Shown in pieces: positions 62,716 to 64,000 of a DNA stretch of 64,000 bases; positions within the stretch are counted from its first letter, which is position 1, and each line of letters begins with the position of its first letter. The translations under genes and the position numbers were made by a program. Source of the stretch: Autumnicola sp041679265 (GTDB taxonomy: Bacteria; Bacteroidota; Bacteroidia; Flavobacteriales; Flavobacteriaceae); assembly GCF_041679265.1 (NCBI RefSeq), contig NZ_JBGFSM010000003.1, positions 248,001 to 312,000 on the forward strand, written 5' to 3'. The notes under the pieces were generated by a model. It saw only the letters and a program-made list of their open reading frames with translations. It did not search any database and was not told the origin of the DNA.

Positions 62716-63015
62716 TTATTTTAATAAATCACCAACATATGGCATTAACGCTAAATGACGGGCACGTTTAACGGCAACAGCCACTTTTCTCTGGTATTTT
62801 AAAGAAGTTCCTGTTAAACGACGAGGTAACAGTTTACCTTGTTCATTTACAAAGCTCATTAGAAAATCTGGATCTTTATAGTCAATATATTTAATACCTG
62901 ACCTTTTGAACCGGCAATATTTCTTTGCTTTGGTAGTTTCTATATTAAGAGGAGTTAGATACCTAATCTCTCCGTCTTTTTTCCCTTTTGCTTGTTGTTC
63001 AATAGATGTAGCCAT
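62716..63015 (-). CDS. rpsR: Ribosomal protein bS18
   Basis: 99 residues from the Met at 63015 (MATSIEQQAKGKKDGEIRYL). An earlier in-frame ATG (63060) would overlap rpsF and add 15 basic residues that the family lacks. Seen: KYCRFKRSGIKYIDYKD and QGKLLPRRLTGTSLKYQRKV, typical S18. Binds S6 in the 30S platform. 2-bp gap from rpsF. Confidence 0.96.
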   Translation of the reverse strand: MATSIEQQAKGKKDGEIRYLTPLNIETTKAKKYCRFKRSGIKYIDYKDPDFLMSFVNEQGKLLPRRLTGTSLKYQRKVAVAVKRARHLALMPYVGDLLK

Positions 63016-63017
63016 AC

Positions 63018-63356
63018 TTACGCTTTTTCCTGGATTCTTTTTCTTCTTTTCTCCGCCCAAGCAATAGCATGCTTATCTAACTTCACAGTTAAATAACGCA
63101 TCATTCGCTCGTCTCTTCTAAATGCCAATTCCAAAGGCTCGATAGATTCCCCTGGAGCTTTGAATTCGAATAAATGGTAAAAACCACTTTTTTTGTTCTG
63201 GATTGGGTAAGCCAGCTTTTTAAGCCCCCAATCTTCTTTGGATATCATCTCGGCACCTTTAGAAACAAGAAATTCTTCGTATTTCTTAACTGTTTCCTTT
63301 ATCTGCTCATCAGATAAAACGGGATTCAAGATGAAAACAGTTTCATAATGATTCAT
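63018..63356 (-). CDS. rpsF: Ribosomal protein bS6
   Basis: 112 residues: MNHYETVFILNPVLSDEQIK, then EDWGLKKLAYPIQNKKSGFY and RRDERMMRYLTVKLDKHAIA, the S6 fold. First gene of the operon rpsF-rpsR-rplI, which in this phylum lacks priB/ssb. Known: S6 pairs with S18 in the 30S subunit. Confidence 0.97.
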   Translation of the reverse strand: MNHYETVFILNPVLSDEQIKETVKKYEEFLVSKGAEMISKEDWGLKKLAYPIQNKKSGFYHLFEFKAPGESIEPLELAFRRDERMMRYLTVKLDKHAIAWAEKRRKRIQEKA

Positions 63357-63525
63357 AAATAATTTTTGTTTAAATTAAATTGGCTGCAAAAGTAGCATTA
63401 TTTTTTATATTTTCAAAGCATGTATAGAAAGACAAAACTCCTTTTTGATCGGTGAAATTCAAGTTTATGTTGTAAGTCACAAATATATTGTTTAATATTG
63501 TTATGCTTAACCTATCCTATCTAAC

Positions 63526-64000
63526 GTGGAAGAAATACTACTCAAGTGTGCAGTCGTAGATGATTCAAGTTTGCAACGCTTATCTATTGTAAAACTTATT
63601 AAAGATCATCCAAATTTAAAGTTGGTGGCAGAGTATAATAACGCCATCGAGACCAAGAATGGTCTGTTAGACAATGAAACGGATCTTATATTTCTGGATA
63701 TAGAAATGCCAATTTTATCTGGTTTTGAGCTTCTGGATGACCTCCCGAACAAACCTCAGATTATTTTTGTGACAGGAAAAACAAAGTATGCTTTCAAGGC
63801 ATTTGATTATGATGCCGTGGATTACATCCATAAGCCTGTAACCAAAGATAGGTTTAATAATGCGGTAAATAAGGCCATTAATCTTTTTAAGCTCAGGCAG
63901 CAATCTGCAGCCCCCGAGGATGAGGATTTTATTTTTGTGAAAAGCAATCTTAAAAACCGCAAAGTCTTCTTAAGTAAACTAAAATACATACAGGCACTGG
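63526..64000 (+). CDS. LytTR-type response regulator, 3' end cut off
   Basis: Starts with GTG at 63526; upstream of it the frame is closed by a stop with no other start. 158 codons are present. Receiver domain (about 8-125): CAVVDDSSLQRL, the phosphorylated Asp in LIFLDIEMPILSGFE, FVTGKTKYAF (Thr) and DYIHKPV (Lys). After a linker (SAAPEDEDF) a LytTR DNA-binding domain begins (FIFVKSNLKNRKVFLSKL). Known: binds promoter DNA when phosphorylated by a LytS-type kinase, or acts alone. Divergent from rpsF. Confidence 0.9.
   Translation, partial: MEEILLKCAVVDDSSLQRLSIVKLIKDHPNLKLVAEYNNAIETKNGLLDNETDLIFLDIEMPILSGFELLDDLPNKPQIIFVTGKTKYAFKAFDYDAVDYIHKPVTKDRFNNAVNKAINLFKLRQQSAAPEDEDFIFVKSNLKNRKVFLSKLKYIQAL

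Noticed and set aside
1..64000. CRISPR array or phage structural genes
   Set aside because: No regularly spaced repeats and no capsid, tail or terminase-like proteins were seen.

Overview
The window is low-GC DNA from a flavobacterium (Bacteroidota, probably Flavobacteriaceae). The evidence is SusC/SusD transporters, flavobacterial families (HYC_CC_PP, DUF6660, DUF3347, DUF5676), promoters of the TAnnTTTG type, a weak or absent Shine-Dalgarno signal, and a core rpsF-rpsR-rplI operon next to a LytTR regulator. The genus is not certain.

Bases 1 to about 53,425 look like one large metal-resistance and metal-handling island. Its right end is marked by a leftward tyrosine-recombinase gene (51875-53206) beside a copy of the 3' half of a tRNA with a CAT anticodon (53385-53424). 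The intact tRNA is expected to the left of the window.

Within the island: (a) 1-7873, all on the minus strand, an HYC_CC_PP protein and a metal-binding AraC regulator, then a run of small membrane and metal-binding proteins (WG repeat, DUF2933-like, HMA, SHOCT, DUF5676, AlbA_2, lycopene-cyclase-like, NosL/TRASH-like), a broken universal stress protein, NDH-2 and an archaeal-type (type II) GAPDH. (b) 8174-17281, a Cus-type RND copper/silver efflux operon (HYC_CC_PP, cusA, outer-membrane factor, cusB, DUF3347, NosL-like, broken P-II gene). (c) 17882-23780, a second HYC_CC_PP protein with SusC, SusD and a PepSY membrane protein, which looks like a TonB-dependent metal or metal-chelate uptake operon. 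(d) 23990-27579, hutH and a frameshifted hutU. (e) 27910-43097, a long minus-strand Zn/Cd/Co cluster with a CzcA-outer-membrane-factor fusion, CzcB, P-II, two Fur-family regulators, a P1B-4 ATPase (SPC/HEGST), a P1B-2 ATPase (CPC), a CDF exporter, two SpoIIAA-like proteins (one broken) and an APC permease. (f) 43528-51846, plus strand, a fourth HYC_CC_PP protein, a multicopper oxidase fused to a CopB-like barrel, two DUF3347 lipoproteins, a haem-binding protein, a K+ channel, a permease, a broken PepSY copy and DUF305.

Two themes stand out. Four divergent HYC_CC_PP proteins each head a different metal module. Two of them share the same palindrome (AAACATGA-N6-TCATGTTT) placed exactly 18 nt from a TAnnTTTG box, which suggests a common activator. 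Second, the island holds at least six disrupted genes (usp, P-II, hutU, SpoIIAA-like, PepSY, the DUF305 end), so either it is decaying or the assembly carries indel errors.

Bases 53647-64000 are ordinary chromosome: an outer-membrane barrel protein, glutathione peroxidase, a GAF histidine kinase, an aldo/keto reductase, hisS, a MacB-like permease, a DUF6495-like protein, the rpsF-rpsR-rplI operon, and the start of a LytTR response regulator cut by the window edge.
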